Source of the DNA: Pectinophora gossypiella | Taxonomy: Eukaryota > Arthropoda > Insecta > Lepidoptera > Gelechiidae | DNA: 64,000 bases | Reading direction: 5' to 3' | Assembly: GCF_024362695.1 (NCBI RefSeq) | Contig: NC_065405.1 | Coordinates: 1,992,672-2,056,671 of the forward strand | Part shown: in pieces, positions 51,801 through 62,394 of the stretch | Position numbering within the stretch: position 1 is the stretch's first letter | Layout: every line of letters begins with the position of its first letter | The notes under the pieces: model-generated | Database searches by the model: none | The model's input: only the letters and a program-made list of their open reading frames with translations | What the model was told of the DNA's origin: nothing | Position numbers and translations under genes: made by a program

Positions 51801-52440
51801 TTTTTTACGTCAAGAAATGCATTTACGCATGGCCGCCGCCATGGGGATGATGACGGGTTATGTGGAACTCCAGGATCTCTAGTATCCCGCCTACCCACTA
51901 AATCCCAAAGGTGTTCGTCTTGCCGCCTGGATGGGAGCCATGGGAACGCACCCGCATAGTTCCGCTGTATACGTTTTTACAATAAAATACCAGATAATAT
52001 TTTAAATTTGTCAGAAAATAAATTTAAAGCTCATGTGAAGCTTACTTTATGTAAAAAAGCTTATTATAAGATTAATGACTTCCTAAATGATAAAAATGTC
52101 TGGTATTGAATGTGTTCCTCTAGTTATTAAATAACTTGTAATGTATATCCTCATTGGTTTTTAAAAGATGTGTTGCTGTTGCAGTTTCTTGTCATTTCTT
52201 CTCCTCAGCCATAACACCTTGCGAAATGACGTAAATTCAAAGATGTTACATTGACCTTCAACAAGTTTATCCATGATAATTACGTTGAATAAATGATTCT
52301 GATTTCTGATTTCCGCGACTCCCAGGCGGTGTCTGTGAGGACCCGGCTCGGTGAGTACTTCTCTAGTGCTCGTATTCATCAGAGGAGGAACATGCGCACG
52401 CCTGTCAACACGGGGGACTGAGTGCCAGGGGACAGACGAT
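51801..52440. other. Unrecognised GC-richer host sequence split by LINE-X
   Basis: 51830-51965 (ATGGCCGCCGCCATGGGGAT, TCTTGCCGCCTGGATGGGAG) and 52311-52430 (CGACTCCCAGGCGGTGTCTG, GAGGACCCGGCTCGGTGAGT) are compositionally alike and continue each other across the LINE-X insertion. They are probably one repeat or gene fragment that I do not recognise. Confidence 0.45.
51966..52310 (+). mobile_element. LINE-X 3' end with 6-bp target duplication
   Basis: TGTATACGTTTTTACAATAA through GTTGCTGTTGCAGTTTCTTG to ATGATTCTGATTTCTGAT. TTCCGC flanks both sides (51960-51965 and 52311-52316). It encodes the last 45 residues of the LINE-X ORF2. Confidence 0.9.
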
Positions 52441-52975
52441 TAATTTAGTACCTATCACTTACTTAAAAAAACATATTTGGTATAAGTACACAAAAATGTT
52501 ACTCATAAAATACCTTAAAAAATAAACAAATTAAAACAAAATGGCGAGAATCAAATGTCGAATCGTTTGAACTGTTTTTGTGATAAACAGCGAAAAAATT
52601 AGTGCGTTCACTTTGTCGTCTCTATCAAGTTTTTCATTTCTCATTATAAACGACATCACACCTTAATGGAATCATGTTTCAATTTATAGGTGTAGATGTA
52701 TAAAAAGCAATTTTCAATAAAAAGCTATTACTTATGTACTGGCATTATAGAACAATGCCTTTGATGACGTCACAATTGCATTCGATTGCCGTGAATAATA
52801 TTCTCTCATGTGTAGGGTTACCTACCATAACAAAAAGCAGGATATTGAGGAAAATATTGGTAATTTTAGTCACAAACTGACATGCCATTTATCGCGTTGG
52901 TCTAATAAAAAGCTCGGTGAATTGCTGGTACTTACTTAGTTTATCTTGCGATGGATGAACCTCTAACTACCCCAA
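52441..52975. other. No feature seen
   Basis: Unassigned AT-rich DNA; a GATGACGTCACAA motif near 52763 may be a MITE-L scrap. Confidence 0.3.
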
Positions 52976-52977
52976 TA

Positions 52978-53058
52978 AGATAAAGTGATTTCGACAATGT
53001 CCCCATCGGGAATCGAACCTGGACCTCCAGATCGTGAGCCCAATGCTCAGGCTGTTGT
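52978..53058 (-). mobile_element. SINE-1 head fragment (antisense)
   Basis: AAGTGATTTCGACAATGTCC, CCATCGGGAATCGAACCTGG and ATCGTGAGCCCAATGCTCA, as in the 37-kb variant. Confidence 0.7.
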
Positions 53059-53445
53059 AAAATACGATTACTACTTAATAATTTTGGTGCTCATTGCGTC
53101 ACCACATATATATTATCTGATTAAGCTACGCAAGCACTGCGCAATGTAACGTTTATTAAGCACTCCTCCCCGCTCCCCCCCGCCCCTCGATCACGAATGC
53201 ACATGGAAGCAACCCTACGTATGTCCGTGGACCGTGGAGGAAACAAAAGAGTCGATCGAGACATATCGCTACTGTGCAAAGATAGTTCGGTCGATACGTC
53301 GATTGATTCTGTCGATAGTTTTTCTGAGACAGACGAAAAACAACCAACCTATACTTAAACCCAAGCTCAAAAATATCTTTATTCATTATCATCATCATTC
53401 GTTGGTACCAGTTACTACTTTTCGTTATATATATCATCATCATCG
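53059..53445. other. No feature seen
   Basis: Unassigned DNA with (ATC)n near 53388 and 53431 and a CCCCGCTCCCCCCCGCCCCT patch. Confidence 0.3.
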
Positions 53446-53588
53446 TCATTCGTTGGTCGCGGTTACTACTTACTGATGTAAGTAAGTAGTCGTTACATGA
53501 GCCATGTCAGGCGCCTTTGGCGGCTCAATAGTAATCCTGACACCAGGGTTGACGAGGTTGGTAGTCCACCTCACAACCCACACGATAG
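53446..53588 (+). mobile_element. SINE-1, second half
   Basis: GGTTACTACTTACTGATGTA, ATGAGCCATGTCAGGCGCCT and CACCTCACAACCCACACGAT. Confidence 0.85.
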
Positions 53589-53607
53589 CAGATATAAATC
53601 TGCAGAT

Positions 53608-54903
53608 ATACAGGGTGGCCCAGAAGTTTAGGTTCAAAATGAAAAATTAGAAAGAGGAGCTCATTAGCTACCAGAAACACCCCCATGTATGTTCAGCAAT
53701 TATTTACGGTTTAGGAGATATGACCCATTTTGTACCTTTTTCTAGATTTTCTACCTTACTTCAGAAATAATCATTTTGTCGCTATCCCTTTCTTAATAAT
53801 TATTTTATTTTATTTCACAACTATGCCTAAGTCTGTGTACCGCTCAATCAAAGTGAAATCAAAGATAAAAAAAAGTTATCGGAAGTCAAAGTGAGAATTC
53901 GACCAAAATTGTTACAGTTGTTAAAACTTCGCCGAAGAATAATAAACACATGAGATTGTCATGGACACTGAAAGTATTTCTAAAAACTGCTCCATTTAAT
54001 AGGCTTTCAGAAACATTAATAAAAAGTACCCTTAATACTGGCAAAAAACTAAGTAATTAGCCCTCAAAGATTGCAAGACAGACATATTTGAAGGAAAATT
54101 TGACATTCTCATACAATGTAGCTGCTTCTTTCTAACGTTGTTAAAGGTGCTAAAAGACAGATTTTATTTTAGTATCCAATAGTATGAATCACCAACAGTG
54201 TTTGGGGATAACTTTTTCCTTGAAATCTATGTACCTTCATTAAAATACGAATACCAAAAGTGACTGCAAGTTTTGTCTTCGGATTGTTGCTATGTCTACC
54301 CTGTTAGCGATTATAAGCGTGATTTTTATTTACTTTTAATTGAAAATGTGTCTTTGAGCACCTTTAACAACATTAGAAAGTAGCAGCTACATTGTATGAG
54401 AATGTCAAATTTTCCTTCAAATCTGTCTGTCTTGCAATCTTTGAGGGCTAATTACTTAGTTTTTTGCCAGTATTAAGGGTACTTTTTATTAATGTTTCTA
54501 AAAGCCTATTAAATGGAGCAGTTTTTAGAAATACTTTCAGTGTCCATGACAATCTCATGTGTTTATTATTCTTCGGCGAAGTTTTAACAACTGTAACAAT
54601 TTTGGTCGAATTCTCACTTTGACTTCCGATAACTTTTTTTTTATCTTTGATTTCACTTTGATTGAGCGGTACACAGACTTAGGCATAGTTGTGAAGTAAA
54701 ATAAAATAATTATTAAGAAAGGGATAGCGACAAAATGATTATTTCTGAAGTAAGGTAGAAAATCTAGAAAAAGGTACAAAATGGGTCATATCTCCTAAAC
54801 CGTAAATAATTGCTGAACATACATAGGGGTGTTTCTGGTAGCTAATGAGCCCCTCTTTCTAATTTTTCATTTTGAACCTGAACTTCTGGGCCACCCTGTA
54901 TAT
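53608..54903. mobile_element. MITE-H, long foldback with arms of about 550 bp
   Basis: The outer ends TATACAGGGTGGCCCAGAAG and CTTCTGGGCCACCCTGTATA match the short MITE-H. The left arm (53608-54155) is the near-perfect reverse complement of the right arm (54347-54903) with only scattered differences, and the spacer is about 190 bp. TA flanks both ends. Both arms encode the same 40-residue basic peptide (MPKSVYRSIKVKSKIKKK), but no transposase domain is seen. A transcript across it would fold into a hairpin with a stem of about 550 bp. Confidence 0.92.
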
Positions 54904-54906
54904 CTC

Positions 54907-55018
54907 ATGCGCCTAAAACTTCTGCAGCTTCTCACAACCTGTATATCCCGGGAAAAGAAGCTGCAAGAAAAACCTCAGCACATAGCTATACACGTTATTT
55001 AAAAAAAAAACATAAAAT
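54907..55018 (-). mobile_element. LINE-Y 3' UTR fragment (antisense)
   Basis: CTAAAACTTCTGCAGCTTCT, CACAACCTGTATATCCCGGG and AGAAGCTGCAAGAAAAACCT match LINE-Y in reverse. It starts three bases after the foldback. Confidence 0.7.
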
Positions 55019-55219
55019 ATTATAATGAAATATCATTCACAAAATTTGTTACTTATCGATAATTATTTTAACTTCGACCCCACACTAGGCGATTGGTTCT
55101 GTTCCGGCGATTTAGAGCCCAAATTACCGTAGTATTCTGAGGCTGATATAAATGGTCCAGAAACAATTGAAACCCATAAAGACGATAAGTTTGGAAAAGG
55201 AAAATAATAGCATGACTAA

Positions 55220-55255
55220 ACGACAAAAATATTAGTATACTAATATTTTTGTCGT
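55220..55255. repeat. Perfect 36-bp palindrome
   Basis: The half ACGACAAAAATATTAGTA is followed directly by its exact reverse complement with no loop. Confidence 0.95.
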
Positions 55256-55380
55256 CTGCTTCTTTATGCAAAAAATTACGATTGAAAATGTATATATACA
55301 TACCTACTCAAACACAAACTCAAAAATATCTTTAGGCATTAGGTACATTTTCAATCGTAATTTTTTGCATAAAGAAGCAG
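55256..55380. repeat. 37-bp perfect inverted repeat, 51-bp loop
   Basis: Arm 55256-55292 (CTGCTTCTTTATGCAAAAAA onward) is exactly complementary to 55344-55380. It directly abuts the 36-bp palindrome. The loop carries ACTCAAAAATATCTTTA, a LINE-Y-tail-like scrap. Confidence 0.95.
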
Positions 55381-55875
55381 AAGAAGCAAGAAGAAGAAGA
55401 CCAGACATTTGCTTCCAACGTATTATAGAACGTGCCCACACGTTACACTGTCCACAAAAACGTGGAACTGTACGAAAAGAAGCGTTTAGAAGATCTTGAC
55501 GTAAAACACCAAATAAGTACGGAAGACTCAACAGAAGCCCTCCTACAACTATACGTTTAATTCTGCTGGCCAGTTATTCAGTGCGCCATGTGGCCGACCC
55601 TTCAAATCGAAGTTCGGTTTTGCTAGCCACATTAGAACGTACTCGTATCATAACATCGACCTGGGATAGACATTTAGGAGTCACCGTCGCCGGACACGGC
55701 TTGGATGATATGATGATTATAGAACGTATGTATACCTATCTCTCTCACATGTAAATTAATCAGAGTAGATAGACCGACATAATTTATCAAGAGATTAATT
55801 ACATCATTTACAGCCTTAGATTATAATGCCTATATTACGACGAATCGATAACAAATAAAGAATAATAAATACTAC
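55381..55875. other. Unassigned DNA
   Basis: The plus frame to 55499 encodes ARRRRPDICFQRIIERAHTL and further basic residues. It may be coding DNA of a transposon, but no family is recognised. Confidence 0.3.
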
Positions 55876-56092
55876 GTCACCTAGCGTTCTCCAGTTCTCA
55901 CAGGGTCCGCTTACCTAACCTGAAAGATTTGAGAAGTCCGGTTTTTTACAAAAGCGACTGATTGTCTCACCTTCCAACCCGCGAAGGGAAAACCAGCCCA
56001 ATCAAGTTAGGTTAGGTTAGGTTAGTTATGGGTTTCCTCGCGATGTTTTTTTTTTCCTTCACAGCTGAGCACGTGATAATCATTTGATTAAG
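55876..56092 (-). mobile_element. SINE-2 with TTAGG run (antisense)
   Basis: CTAGCGTTCTCCAGTTCTCA, CAGGGTCCGCTTACCTAACC and CCAACCCGCGAAGGGAAAAC, then (TTAGG)3TTAG at 56007-56025 in place of the usual AGGTTAGGTCACATACC segment, then GGGTTTCCTCGCGATG. Head missing. Confidence 0.8.
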
Positions 56093-56179
56093 AATAATAC
56101 TACGTATAGAATGGTAACTATAAGATAGGTACCATTGAGATGGGTACTAAATGGTTTTCTAGCCACTTGTTGCGCATAT

Positions 56180-56557
56180 ATAAAGGGTGTTAGTGACATC
56201 ATGCCGAATACTGAGGGGGATGATTCAGACCATGATTCTGAGTTGATATCAAGTGAAATTTTTCGTCGCAAAATTCATGATTGTCTTTGTGTTTTTTAAA
56301 CTATTTTCAATTCCATACAAGAACGTACGGAACCCTAACCCATAAGTGTTAGTTACACAGTAACGAATACTGAGGGGGGTGATTTAGACCATAATTCTGG
56401 GTTGATATCAAGTGGAATTTCCTGTCTGAAAATTCTTAAAATTTTGATGTTTTTTAATTATTTTTACGACGGAAAATTCCGCCTGATATCAACTCTGAAT
56501 CATGGTTCGAATCATCCTTCAAAGTTTTCGTTACGATGTCACTAACAGCCTGTATAT
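56180..56557. repeat. MITE-I copy 2 with duplicated left arm
   Basis: Left end AAAGGGTGTTAGTGACATC, then GGGGGATGATTCAGACCATG. The same arm recurs at about 56350-56440 (GAGGGGGGTGATTTAGACCA). The right arm 56465-56557 (CAACTCTGAATCATGGTTCG, ACTAACAGCCTGTATA) is the complement of either. No ORF. Confidence 0.75.
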
Positions 56558-56827
56558 ATGCATCTATTATGTTTAATACGATATGAACTAGATACCCATG
56601 TGTTTACGTGGCGGAACTGCACAGCTAGTTACCTAATCCAAAACATCGCGCTTCCTTTACGCAGACGACCAGTGTTACAACAACAACATGGTACACGATG
56701 TAATACCTACTCACTTACATGTTATACATGAGTATAATAACACAATGGTAACTCAGTACACACTGATTGCATATGAACGATATGCCTATTTTATTCGCCC
56801 GGGTAATTCTTTCATATAAAATTAACA
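56558..56827. other. No feature seen
   Basis: Short unassigned stretch. Confidence 0.3.
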
Positions 56828-56921
56828 GGGGAGTTACAATGGCACATCGAGCAATTCATCTAAGAAAGCAATATTGCAATTTGTCATTTGCGCATATAAA
56901 AGTCAGTGCGCAATGCAAACA
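56828..56921. repeat. MITE-D copy 5, right end lost
   Basis: GGGGAGTTACAATGGCACAT, then AAGAAAGCAATATTG, then GCGCATATAAAAGT. It ends in GCGCAATGCAAAC followed by (CA)n. Confidence 0.75.
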
Positions 56922-57104
56922 ACACACACACACACTACTGATTATTCAATATTCAATATTCAATATTCTTTATTTGCATAAATAAATAAAAATAGTTTTG
57001 TTCCATGAAAGTAATCGAAGACACTTGTGTTGGTAATGCCCCGCAAAATATCATACATACATCAATCATACAATATATTAATTAAAGAATAATTTAACAA
57101 GATT

Positions 57105-57445
<341 letters not shown>

Positions 57446-57805
57446 TTAGTTGCTTAATGCAGTCATTAAACAACCGAAACCGAATGCAGAATTATATTCA
57501 ATCCTAATAAATATGCGTATATAAAAAAGAAAAAACAAAATGCACAATTTACATGCACCAACCAACCTAAAAGTTACAAAAACAAAATCATTTAAAACAA
57601 TTGTGCTATTGAAATTCAAAATGTGCCCCGATTTTACATAAAATGATGTCGTATTTTCAAGTCACGCAATAGGAAGTGCAACAATAAAGGATTTGCTTGA
57701 ATTCGTAAAAAGTATTACTGAAACTAACTCAAGAATTACGTTATTACGTCATTATGTTTCCTCATTTAGTGTGAAGTGCATACACGATGGATATTATATC
57801 TTACT
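57446..57805. other. No feature seen
   Basis: Unassigned AT-rich DNA. Confidence 0.3.
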
Positions 57806-58335
57806 AGTTTTTGCCTGCGGCTTCGCTCGCGTTAAATTTGGAGTAACACGGTCCCCTTTCTTAATGTACCAATTTTTAGCTTCCTAACCTGATAACTACG
57901 AAAAGTCCCTTAAAAAAAAATCACTCCCTCTTTGAAGGGATCGGGTGCAGATGTCCAAAAAAAATGATGCACGATTTTATTGTTAGTCACAAATAGTCCG
58001 CATACCGATTTTTAGCTTGCTACCTTGTGTGTTACTCCGGGTTTTAAATTACTTATATACTTATTTGTTATTTGTTTTGTATTTGTTACTGTGGTGTCCC
58101 TTTATAATAAACGTTTCTTTCTTTCTTTCTTTCAAAATTACGGGTTGCTCCATACAAACTTCCACCCCCCATTTTAGAGAAGTGAGGGATTAGAAAGAGA
58201 CAAAAAGTAGCCTATGTCACTCTCTATCCCGTCAACTATCTCCATTTAAAAAATCACATCAATTCGTCACTCCGTTTTGCCGTTAAAGTCGGACAAACAA
58301 ACAGACATACACACTTTCCCATTTATAATATTAGC
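57806..58335 (+). mobile_element. Widespread insect repeat (GCGGCTTCGC type), interrupted
   Basis: CTAGTTTTTGCCTGCGGCTT, GTTGCTCCATACAAACTTCC, AAAAGTAGCCTATGTCACTC, CGTCACTCCGTTTTGCCGTT and CACTTTCCCATTTATAATAT are landmarks I know from many insect genomes. The class is uncertain to me. About 58025-58135 is a separate insert, ending (TTTC)n, that looks like a LINE 3' end. Confidence 0.6.
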
Positions 58336-58400
58336 ATGAATACATACATACATACATACATAAACTCTCGCCTATTTCCCACCGGGGTAAGCAGATCCTG
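58336..58400 (-). repeat. (CATA)n and repeat G fragment
   Basis: ATACATACATACATACATAC followed by CTCTCGCCTATTTCCCACCG and GGGTAAGCAGATCCTGACAC. Confidence 0.55.
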
Positions 58401-58691
58401 ACACACTTCTCAAATTACACTCACTTCTTAAATTAGCATGAATTTCTTACTTAATTTGTAAAATAAAATATTGCAACTAATTGCAAGTCATGACTGGCGC
58501 GTAATGTAGAAGTTAATTAGTTTAGACTCGAAAGTAGGTAATCAAATCATAATAAACCCAAAAACGAACTGAAAAAATATTGTTTTAAATGTATACAATT
58601 ATTATGCAATTTAATATGATAGAATTAATAAAATAACTCAACTTTTATTAATTCAGAAAACACAAAATTTTTAGGTTGTCACGCAATATAA
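58401..58691. other. No feature seen
   Basis: AT-rich unassigned DNA. Confidence 0.3.
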
Positions 58692-59053
58692 TACGTACAT
58701 AGTCATCCCCCTAGTATTATCCCGTTTTTTCACAGGGTCCGCTTACCTAACCTGAAGATTTGACAGGTCCGGTTTTTTACAGAAGCGACTGCCTGTCTGA
58801 CCTTCCAACTTGCGATGGGAAAACTAGCCCAATACAGGTTAGGTCACATACCTCCGAAAATGCATTTCTCGGAATGAATGTGGGTTTCCTCATGATGTTT
58901 TTCTTCACCGCTGAGCACGTGATAATCATGAATGATCCAAACATGAATTCGAAAACAAATTCGACAATCATTGTTTTAAACCTGTGCTGGATTCGAACCT
59001 GCGACCTCAAAGCGAGTAGCAAGTGTTGTACCAACTGGGCTACCACGGCTTGA
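58692..59053 (-). mobile_element. SINE-2, full length (antisense)
   Basis: Tail CATCCCCCTAGTATTATCCC, body, and head ending CCAACTGGGCTACCACGGCT with B box GGATTCGAACC. I could not find a clean target duplication. Confidence 0.85.
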
Positions 59054-59199
59054 ATACATATAAGGCAGACAAAGATCTGAAGGCTATACAGCCTTGACTT
59101 TAGCAATTTAATTTTCGAAATTCACGATCAAAACAAACCCAAACGAAAGAAGACGTTAACCGCGTCCATGATTTAAAATGGCTGATTCCTGTTAGTAAT
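59054..59199. other. No feature seen
   Basis: Short unassigned interval. Confidence 0.3.
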
Positions 59200-59306
59200 T
59201 GCCTGAAAGAAATTGCTTCTGAGCAATAAGTCCACCCATTTGTACTATTGCTAAATGTTTGTATGTTTTGTTTGTGTGCAATAAAGGATATTTGATTTGA
59301 TTTGAT
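59200..59306 (+). mobile_element. LINE 3' end with TTTGATTTGATTTGAT tail
   Basis: GCCTGAAAGAAATTGCTTCT and GTGCAATAAAGGATATTTGA resemble the sense form of the 4985 and 50222 copies. Confidence 0.55.
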
Positions 59307-59933
59307 CACATAAAAAGGAAATATAAAAATATGTAAAACACTATAAAATGTTTTACAAGGAGTTCGCACCAGCCCCTGTTATATCAATTCAATGTCCGTT
59401 CGATTAGTCCTTCGGCGGTTTATACACTTTTGTAAGTATTACAGTGCGCCATTATGCCGCTGCTTTTTTCTGCCGCGCGGCGAAAAACTCGTAGTGCGCG
59501 CCTGGTCTTAAATAAGCCCTTTGATATCCAACAACCCTGTGTTTACGCACAGTTTCACCTTCGCTTCATATAAATAATTGTCATTCTCATCAACGGCATA
59601 AGAACTGAACATGGACTTTTGTCTGCAAACCTATTTAAATTGTAAGTTTAAGTCACTCGGTTGAGTATGACTCAACACGCGTAATGCTTCGATAACAATC
59701 GCTTTGACGTAAGAGTGAGTAAAACAAAATACAGTCTAATTTCCAAATTCAAATTCTAGCGGCTTCTTAATGCCGGAAGAGCGGAAGCTTCCCGTTTCCG
59801 GTACACTAAGATACATAATAATGTCAGTAGAAGTAATTATTTTGAGTAACTAATGTAGTAGGTATGTACTAACAAGTTAAACTACATGAAGGTTATGCTA
59901 TGATATATAAATACCGCCTATATTTTCATGTTG
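59307..59933. other. Unassigned DNA
   Basis: 59447-59510 is locally GC-rich (CCGCGCGGCGAAAAACTCGT). No gene or repeat end recognised. Confidence 0.3.
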
Positions 59934-59972
59934 TCCCGGGTTCGAATCCCGGAGGGACAAATCACAAAAATC
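59934..59972 (+). mobile_element. SINE-1 B-box scrap
   Basis: TCCCGGGTTCGAATCCCGGA with ATCACAAAAATCC. Confidence 0.6.
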
Positions 59973-59977
59973 CTTAA

Positions 59978-60037
59978 TTATAAGGCCTTAATAATGATAA
60001 ATATTATTATTTATTTATTATTATTAAGGCCTTATAT
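59978..60037. repeat. Hairpin with TAAGGCCTTA ends
   Basis: TATAAGGCCTTAATAATGAT and TATTATTAAGGCCTTATATA are inverted arms around an AT-rich loop. Confidence 0.8.
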
Positions 60038-60317
60038 AACACTGGTATAAATGCAATAAGCAATTTGACTGCAGGATCAGAGTCTCACTAAAACATGGTT
60101 AAATTACAAAAAATAAGAAATAGGTAAGTATAGGTGGTTTCTATTTCTATTTCTAACTGCTAAATTAAATGTTTAACTTATAACTTATTAAATTATATTT
60201 GGCTCCTTTTTAATGTTCTCAGACAAACTGTTGATGAGATAAGTATGCGCTTACTTAGGGTCCTATCCCCATAATAATTGTACACTCTCGGAACAACCAG
60301 TTTGCCAGTTTGTTTGT
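60038..60317. other. No feature seen
   Basis: Unassigned AT-rich DNA. Confidence 0.3.
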
Positions 60318-60608
60318 TTGTGATCCCTAGTTTGGTTAGGACATTATCTGATCACCTGAGTGTCCAAAAAGTAACACGACTACTTACTTACATCAGTAAG
60401 TAGTAACCGGGACCAACGGGTTAACGTGCCTTCCGAAGCATGGATCATCTTACTTTCGTACAATCAGGGAATCAGGCTGTAATGTCCTAACCAAACTAGG
60501 GACCACAAAGTAATTTTTGCGATATGTCCCCACCGAGAATCGAACCCAGGACCTCGTGCCCATCCGGAGATCGTGAGCCCAACGCTCAACCACTGGACCA
60601 CGGAGGTC
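60318..60608. mobile_element. Two SINE-1 pieces in inverted order
   Basis: 60318-60380 is sense body (TGATCCCTAGTTTGGTTAGG). 60381-60608 is antisense and includes the head (CAACCACTGGACCACGGAGG; B box GAATCGAACCC). The shared CTAGTTTGGTTAGGACATTA block pairs with TAATGTCCTAACCAAACTAG, giving a foldback. Confidence 0.85.
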
Positions 60609-60837
60609 GTCGGATGGTAATATCAACTCTATATTATATGAACTACAAGTTTAGCTAAAGCTACCGAATTTCCATCCTATAGTAATTGCTATATTTTTTT
60701 CGATTGAAAATGGCCTAAAATTTACTTGAAGCGTGACGAAATTGTAATGAATTAATGCCTGTTTCAAGCCTGACATTTCAAATGTGTTCACATTTTAAAA
60801 TTAAGGAGTTAATGGCCCCGATTCCTGCAGACACCCT

Positions 60838-61163
60838 AATTTTATTTTAAATTATACCCGTCATTTTCTTATCCACCGAAAAGGAAAGGAACGGATGATT
60901 TACAGCCGTTAATTTTAAAATGAATGAATGGATGAATGAATACTCCGAACGAATCAAAGAGGTATCTTGTTGGTATGCTAACCGTTTGTGCTGTCAACTT
61001 AATTAGGTCGGGTTGTTGGCCAATGTAATTTTTTTAGACGGTTGTTTAAGATTCGTGTCTAAGCTAAAATGGACGAGTGTTCCATAAATTTTATGCCTGT
61101 CGATTACCCATCCCTTTCCTTTTCGGCGGATAAGAAAAAAACAGGTATAACAAGATAAAATTA
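60838..61163. repeat. MITE with TAATTTTAT ends
   Basis: The left arm (TAATTTTATTTTAAATTATA, then TTTCTTATCCACCGAAAAGG) pairs with the right arm (CCTTTCCTTTTCGGCGGATA, then TAACAAGATAAAATTA). Arms of about 60 bp, body of about 200 bp, no ORF. Confidence 0.7.
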
Positions 61164-61172
61164 GATGGTGTG

Positions 61173-61318
61173 TATGGTCACGAGCATTAATATGTATACA
61201 CTTTGGTACCATGTCACATTAACTTTTTTGACAAATTGCACTGTAAGTCTCACTAAATGTCAAATATGTTAGTGCGACAGAGTCCTAAAGAGGGTAGATT
61301 ATATTGTTCATGACTGTA
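61173..61318. repeat. MITE-F copy 4
   Basis: TATGGTCACGAGCATTAATA to ATATTGTTCATGACTGTA, oriented as copy 2. Confidence 0.85.
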
Positions 61319-61385
61319 GTTGTATTTATTATTTGTATTTTGTACATTGTAACGTTTTAAACCTAAATAAAGATTGTATCTATCT
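61319..61385 (+). mobile_element. Probable LINE 3' end with (TATC)n tail
   Basis: CATTGTAACGTTTTAAACCT and AATAAAGATTGTATCTATCT. Only the terminus is present. Confidence 0.45.
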
Positions 61386-61620
61386 ACTTTCGTCTAAATA
61401 CCACGTCAGCCATCAAAACCAAACTGACAGTCAAAGCGTGGGTAATTCATGATTATAACATAGTAATACTTGACCTTACGACCTTAACATACGGTATTCA
61501 ATTGTTATATAACTTCCGATACCATCAGCAGATGTTCGTCTTAATCGCATGCAATCATAAGATTCGTGACGTCGTGAAATATAATGTGGATAATTATATG
61601 GACACTTGCTATGTTTAAAA
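61386..61620. other. No feature seen
   Basis: Unassigned DNA. Confidence 0.3.
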
Positions 61621-61629
61621 GCCTACACA

Positions 61630-61953
61630 TTTTTTTTTGATGTGACTTATTGTAGATTTGCCGCAGATGGCATTAACTACTTGGCCGGGCAAATGGGGAG
61701 CGCTGAAGGCTCTCACACGGTACAACGTTTAAGACAACAGGCCTGAGGGTGTCCAGTTGGGCGCGAACCTCGGCTCAGGGCGTCGTCTGAGAGGAAAAAT
61801 ATTTGAAAGCATTAATCGACTCTAGTGGGCGATTACTCCACCGACAAGAGCGCAGCTCTTAAATAAAGAGAGAGAGTGGGTCGATAGCGATAAGCGCTGA
61901 TTGACGGAAGTCGCGGGGTCGGTATCGGGGTCCTGAAGTGTTTGGTGTCAGAT
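61630..61953 (-). mobile_element. RP-A with target duplication and a nested RTE-J tail (antisense)
   Basis: TTTTTTTTGATGTGACTTAT to GGTCCTGAAGTGTTTGGTG. GCCTACACA flanks it (61621-61629 and 61954-61962). Inside, 61830-61874 holds ACTCCACCGACAAGAGCGCA and a simple tail, the RTE-J terminus, flanked by AGTGGG (61824-61829 and 61875-61880). Confidence 0.92.
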
Positions 61954-61962
61954 GCCTACACA

Positions 61963-62394
61963 CAAACCCCCCGCTGTGTACTTAAGGTCGCTTAACCCCA
62001 GGGGCGTTTGCATAGTTGCAAACGATCATGACACACTTAAGATAAGATATTTATTGCATTCCTGATGTTTTTACAGAGGTCTTAAAAGTAGAGGAAAGTA
62101 CAAACAGGAACCCTGTAGGGGTTACAACTTAAACTTATACACAATGAAAATAGAAAACCAAGAATAAAAATAATAAAGTATAAGTTAAAAAAAATTACGT
62201 ACATTTACAATAATCGGTACTTAACAGATTTGTTAAAAACTCCTGCAGTGTATAGAATGATTTTTCAATTAAGTATTTTTAATGTCATTTTCAGAGATGT
62301 ATTATCACACACACACATACACAGACTTCACACACTTCATCACACTTCATCTGTTTCTTCTTTATTCGCAGCCCCGCAAAGCAGATTGAACCCC
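61963..62394. other. Unassigned DNA
   Basis: TTTATTGCATTCCTGATGTT near 62051 resembles an antisense LINE tail. 62310-62350 is (CA)-rich. Nothing else seen. Confidence 0.3.

Noticed and set aside
54555..54779. 74-codon minus frame as a gene
   Set aside because: It lies in the right arm of the MITE-H foldback and is mirrored in the left arm; its openness follows from the repeat.
53608..54903. Assembly artefact explaining the foldback
   Set aside because: The arms differ at scattered positions and the ends match the independent short MITE-H; a pure artefact would give identical arms. Long-read confirmation is still needed.
56007..56025. Interstitial telomere or chromosome-fusion site
   Set aside because: Only three and a half units, inside a SINE-2 at the position of an endogenous GGTTAGG; too short for a telomere relic.
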